A DNA stretch of 64,000 nt from DASTCZ01 sp035308165 (GTDB lineage Bacteria; Acidobacteriota; Terriglobia; Acidiferrales; UBA7541), in the NCBI GenBank assembly GCA_035308165.1, contig DATGHC010000009.1, forward strand, positions 71,046 to 135,045, in the 5' to 3' direction. The notes beneath the pieces were generated by a model. The model saw only the letters and a program-made list of their open reading frames with translations, did not search any database and was not told the DNA's origin. Shown piece by piece: positions 61,299 through 64,000 of the stretch. The translations under genes were made by a program, and so were the position numbers. The stretch's first letter is position 1; the number at the start of each line of letters is the position of its first letter.

Positions 61299-63731
61299 TC
61301 AATCGCAACGCAGGGCAATAATTGGGTCCACCTTCATCGCGCGGCGCGCTGGAATGTAGGACGCCGCGAGAGCCGCGATGGTCACGACCATCGCCACCGC
61401 CACGAACGTGAATGGATCACGCGAGTTCACCCCTGCCAATAAACTTTCCATTATTCGGGCCAGGGCTGCGGCGGCGATGATACCGGCAATCACACCAACA
61501 AAAATGAGGCGGGTGCTTTGCAGCAGGATCATGCGCAACACGTCGCGCGGTTGCGCGCCATAGGCCAGGCGGATGCCTATTTCGCGGGTGCGCTGCGACA
61601 CGGTGTAGGCCACAACGCCGTAGATGCCGATGGAAGCCAGAGTCAGTGCCAATCCAGCAAAGATCCCCAGTAATGAAAGATTAAAGCGCCGGAGCGACCC
61701 GGAATCTTCAAACAACTGCTCGAGCGTCTGGACACCAAAAATTGGAGCGTCGGGACTGACCGAACGAACTGCCTCGCGGATTGAACTGGTCACGCTTGTC
61801 GGCGGCACAGTGGTGCGCACAGCAATGGCCATGCTGCTTTCGAGCAAGGTGATAAATCCGGCGGGCACCTGCGTGTAAGGATAGTAGGCAGTGGGTTCGA
61901 GCGGGATGTCGGTGCCCCAATGGCGAACGTCGGCGACAACGCCGACGATGGTGCCCCACCTCGCGCCCGGCAAGTTCGGCATTATGCGCTTGCCGAGGGG
62001 ATTCTCTTTTGGCCAGTATTGAAGGGCCAAGCTCTGGCTGATAATTGCGACCGGTTCCGCATCCGCGGCGTCGTGTTCCTGGAATTCACGCCCGCTGAGC
62101 AGCGCGATGCCCAGAGTGTGGAAATAATTGGGACCGATGGTGCGAAACCGCGTCACGATGGCCTCACCGCCCAAATTCTCCGGTGGGTGACCTTCCACTT
62201 GCACGGGCATCGAAGGGTCCACGCCGCCCATAGGGAGGTCGCGAACGATGGTGGCGGATGAAACACCGGGCAAAGCGCGAACTTTTTCCAGGACTTGTTT
62301 ATAGAAGAGCGGGATTTGCGGCACGGACAAGTTGGCTTGCGGAACTGAAACCCGAAACGTAAGGACGCCTGCGGTGTTGAAGCCGGGATCAACCCCACGC
62401 AACAACCACAAATTCTTGAGCAGCAGCCCCGCTCCGATCAGGAGCATCAGAGCCATGCCGATTTGCGCCGAGACCAGAACGGCGCGATGCGCTCCAAATT
62501 TTCCGCTGGAACCGCGAGCGCCCTCCTTCAACCACGAGTTGGAATCCACGTGCGAAGCCTGGATGGCGGGAGCGAGGCCGAAGAGCGCTCCGCCCAGCAA
62601 TGAAATCACGAGAGTAAAAAGGAAAATGCCGCGGTCCATGGCGATTTCTGCAACATTGGGTATGCTCGCGGGGTTCATGTGAATCAGAATTTGAAGACCT
62701 CCGTAAGCCACCAGCAGCGCCAAGGATCCACCCAGGATCGCGAGCAGCATACTTTCGGTGAGCAGTTGGCGGACGATGCGGGCACGGCCCGCACCGATGG
62801 CGATGCGGACGGCGATCTCTCTGCGGCGCGCGGCGCCGCGAGCGAGTAGTAGATTGGCGATGTTGGCGCACGCAATCAGCAAAACAAATCCAACACAACC
62901 AAGAAGAACGAGTAAAGCGGGCTGGATGCTGCCGGTATTCCATTCCCGCAAGGTATAAAGGTCAGCGCCAAATCCGGCATCGTCATCGGGATTCTGCTGG
63001 TGGAGGCGCGAAGCAATGGCATCCAGTTGAACTTGCGCTTGAGATTTGGTTACGCCGGCATCGAGCCGGGCAATGGCCACAAGCCAATGAACATTTCGAG
63101 CGGCGCGCGAGGAATCCGAGGCCGCCAACTGCATGGGAATCCACAACTGTTCCTTGTTGCCGAAAAGATCGAAGTTGGGGCTCATCACGCCTATGACGGT
63201 GAAGTCAGCGCCGTCCAGAGTGAGAATCTTGCCGAGGATTTTTTCTTCACGGTTGAAGCGCTGCTGCCAGAGGTCGTAGCTCAGTATGACCACATTGCCG
63301 CCGCCGGGACGATCTTCCTGCTCGGAGAAATTGCGGCCCAAGATCGGAGTCACACCCAGAACCGAAAAGAAATTCGCCGAAATGCGCGCGCCGTGCAAGC
63401 GTTCCGGCTGCTGAGTACCGGTGAGGTTCAAATTCCCAACCGGAATATACGCGGCCATGCGGCTGGAAAGACCGTCCTGCTGTTTCCATTCCACGAATGC
63501 CGGGGTGGTGAAGATATTCGATTGGCGGTTTGGCATGCGCTGGCTGACGACTACGATTTGATTGGGGTCTTTGACGGGAATGGGGCGAAGCAGAACTGAG
63601 TTGACCACACTGAAAATGGCCGTATTGGCGCCGATGCCCAACGCCAGCGTGAGCACAGTCACTGCGGTGAAACCCGGATTCTTCCGCAGGGTGCGGATGC
63701 CATAGCGAATGTCTTGAACAAAAGTCATCAT
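61299..63731 (-). CDS. ADOP-family permease without prefix (second of minus-strand cluster)
   Basis: An 810-residue double permease: MMTFVQDIRYGIRTLRKNPG, TM1 (VTVLTLALGIGANTAIFSV), periplasmic domain with LWQQRFNREEKILGKIL, FtsX helices (VLLIACANIANLLLARG), mid segment GLAPAIQASHVDSNSWLKEG, second module with VSQRTREIGIRLAYGAQPRD and tail ARRAMKVDPIIALRCD. It is the only copy in the window that ends in Cys-Asp rather than a residue followed by Glu. Two adjacent ATG codons are possible starts. It lies 27 bases after the stop of the truncated upstream permease. Confidence 0.9.
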   Translation of the reverse strand: MMTFVQDIRYGIRTLRKNPGFTAVTVLTLALGIGANTAIFSVVNSVLLRPIPVKDPNQIVVVSQRMPNRQSNIFTTPAFVEWKQQDGLSSRMAAYIPVGNLNLTGTQQPERLHGARISANFFSVLGVTPILGRNFSEQEDRPGGGNVVILSYDLWQQRFNREEKILGKILTLDGADFTVIGVMSPNFDLFGNKEQLWIPMQLAASDSSRAARNVHWLVAIARLDAGVTKSQAQVQLDAIASRLHQQNPDDDAGFGADLYTLREWNTGSIQPALLVLLGCVGFVLLIACANIANLLLARGAARRREIAVRIAIGAGRARIVRQLLTESMLLAILGGSLALLVAYGGLQILIHMNPASIPNVAEIAMDRGIFLFTLVISLLGGALFGLAPAIQASHVDSNSWLKEGARGSSGKFGAHRAVLVSAQIGMALMLLIGAGLLLKNLWLLRGVDPGFNTAGVLTFRVSVPQANLSVPQIPLFYKQVLEKVRALPGVSSATIVRDLPMGGVDPSMPVQVEGHPPENLGGEAIVTRFRTIGPNYFHTLGIALLSGREFQEHDAADAEPVAIISQSLALQYWPKENPLGKRIMPNLPGARWGTIVGVVADVRHWGTDIPLEPTAYYPYTQVPAGFITLLESSMAIAVRTTVPPTSVTSSIREAVRSVSPDAPIFGVQTLEQLFEDSGSLRRFNLSLLGIFAGLALTLASIGIYGVVAYTVSQRTREIGIRLAYGAQPRDVLRMILLQSTRLIFVGVIAGIIAAAALARIMESLLAGVNSRDPFTFVAVAMVVTIAALAASYIPARRAMKVDPIIALRCD

Positions 63732-63758
63732 GGTTCCATCTACAGAGTAAAGCTCGAA

Positions 63759-64000
63759 CTATTCGTATCGCAATGCTTCCAATGGATCTGCTTTGGTAGC
63801 GCGACGCGCGGGAACGAAGCTGGCCAGCAGCGCTGCGGCGGCAAGAATGAGGGCCGCTCCCACAAAAATCAACGGGTTCATCGGACCCGAGCCATACAGA
63901 CCGCTGTTGGTCAGGCGGGCCATGGCGACAGCAGATGGAATTCCAATGGCCAGCCCCGCAGCGGTCAGCAAAGCACCTCTGCGGATGACCAGGCCGAAAA
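63759..64000 (-). CDS. ADOP-family permease, C-terminal end (cut by window edge)
   Basis: The frame is open to the end of the window; about 79 residues are visible. They contain the last FtsX helices (LLTAAGLAIGIPSAVAMARL, and FVGAALILAAAALLASFV) and the family tail ARRATKADPLEALRYE. The Lys-Ala-Asp in place of Lys-Val-Asp and Leu-Glu in place of a hydrophobic pair make this the most diverged tail of the ten. It is the first visible gene of the minus-strand cluster, and the operon start lies outside the window. Confidence 0.88.
   Translation of the reverse strand, partial: FGLVIRRGALLTAAGLAIGIPSAVAMARLTNSGLYGSGPMNPLIFVGAALILAAAALLASFVPARRATKADPLEALRYE

Noticed and set aside
1..64000. tRNA, rRNA, CRISPR arrays, insertion sequences or prophage
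   Set aside because: No cloverleaf-like or rRNA segments, no regularly spaced short repeats outside coding repeats, and no transposase or phage structural proteins were seen; weakly conserved RNAs could be missed by eye.

Overview
The window looks like chromosomal DNA of an Acidobacteriota (Terriglobia-like) bacterium. The main reason is ten large FtsX/MacB-type permeases of the acidobacterial duplicated orphan permease (ADOP) kind, together with a VWFA-related acidobacterial protein and GC-rich coding throughout. No rRNA, tRNA, CRISPR array, transposase or phage gene was recognised.

Layout. 1-3.0 kb: the end of an S9 peptidase gene, a polytopic membrane protein and a small secreted protein. 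3.0-7.6 kb (minus): pstS-pstC-pstA-pstB-phoU, high-affinity phosphate uptake, with a 7-4-7 Pho-box-like direct repeat in front of pstS. 7.8-14.8 kb (plus): a doubtful small exported protein, an RraA-like protein and an RND efflux operon (adaptor, pump, TolC) whose pump has an altered proton-relay motif. 15.1-16.8 kb: a coiled-coil porin with a second Pho-box-like repeat. 17.2-20.3 kb (minus): phoB-phoR-phoU2, closed by a strong intrinsic terminator. These blocks together form a phosphate-starvation locus: sensor and regulator, uptake transporter, two PhoU paralogues and a candidate outer-membrane pore.

21.2-29.4 kb (minus): padR followed by three ADOP permeases that all carry a cytoplasmic N-terminal prefix domain. 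29.6-36.9 kb: mixed genes (hypothetical, small membrane protein, alpha/beta-hydrolase lipoprotein, VWA protein, Ig-like/beta-propeller lipoprotein), with a duplicated promoter-like sequence before the last two. 37.0-40.6 kb (minus): a DinG-type helicase, queD, a mini-membrane protein and queE (7-deazaguanine/queuosine synthesis). 40.6-43.3 kb: a divergent TetR / dihydrofolate-reductase-like pair with a visible promoter and operator, a DUF4287/DUF5655 protein and a cytochrome c.

43.6-54.1 kb (plus): four ADOP permeases without the prefix, interrupted by a small protein resembling the helical DNA-binding part of serine recombinases. 54.2-64.0 kb (minus): in transcription order, three ADOP permeases (the first cut by the window edge), a TGSG-repeat DUF4097 protein, an NtrC-like sigma-54 activator, an NtrY-like kinase and a family 5 uracil-DNA glycosylase. 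No ADOP permease has a dedicated ATPase gene in the window; the only ABC ATPase seen is PstB. The ADOP/two-component/DUF4097 cluster and the prefix-bearing PadR-linked trio are the best candidates for poorly described systems here.
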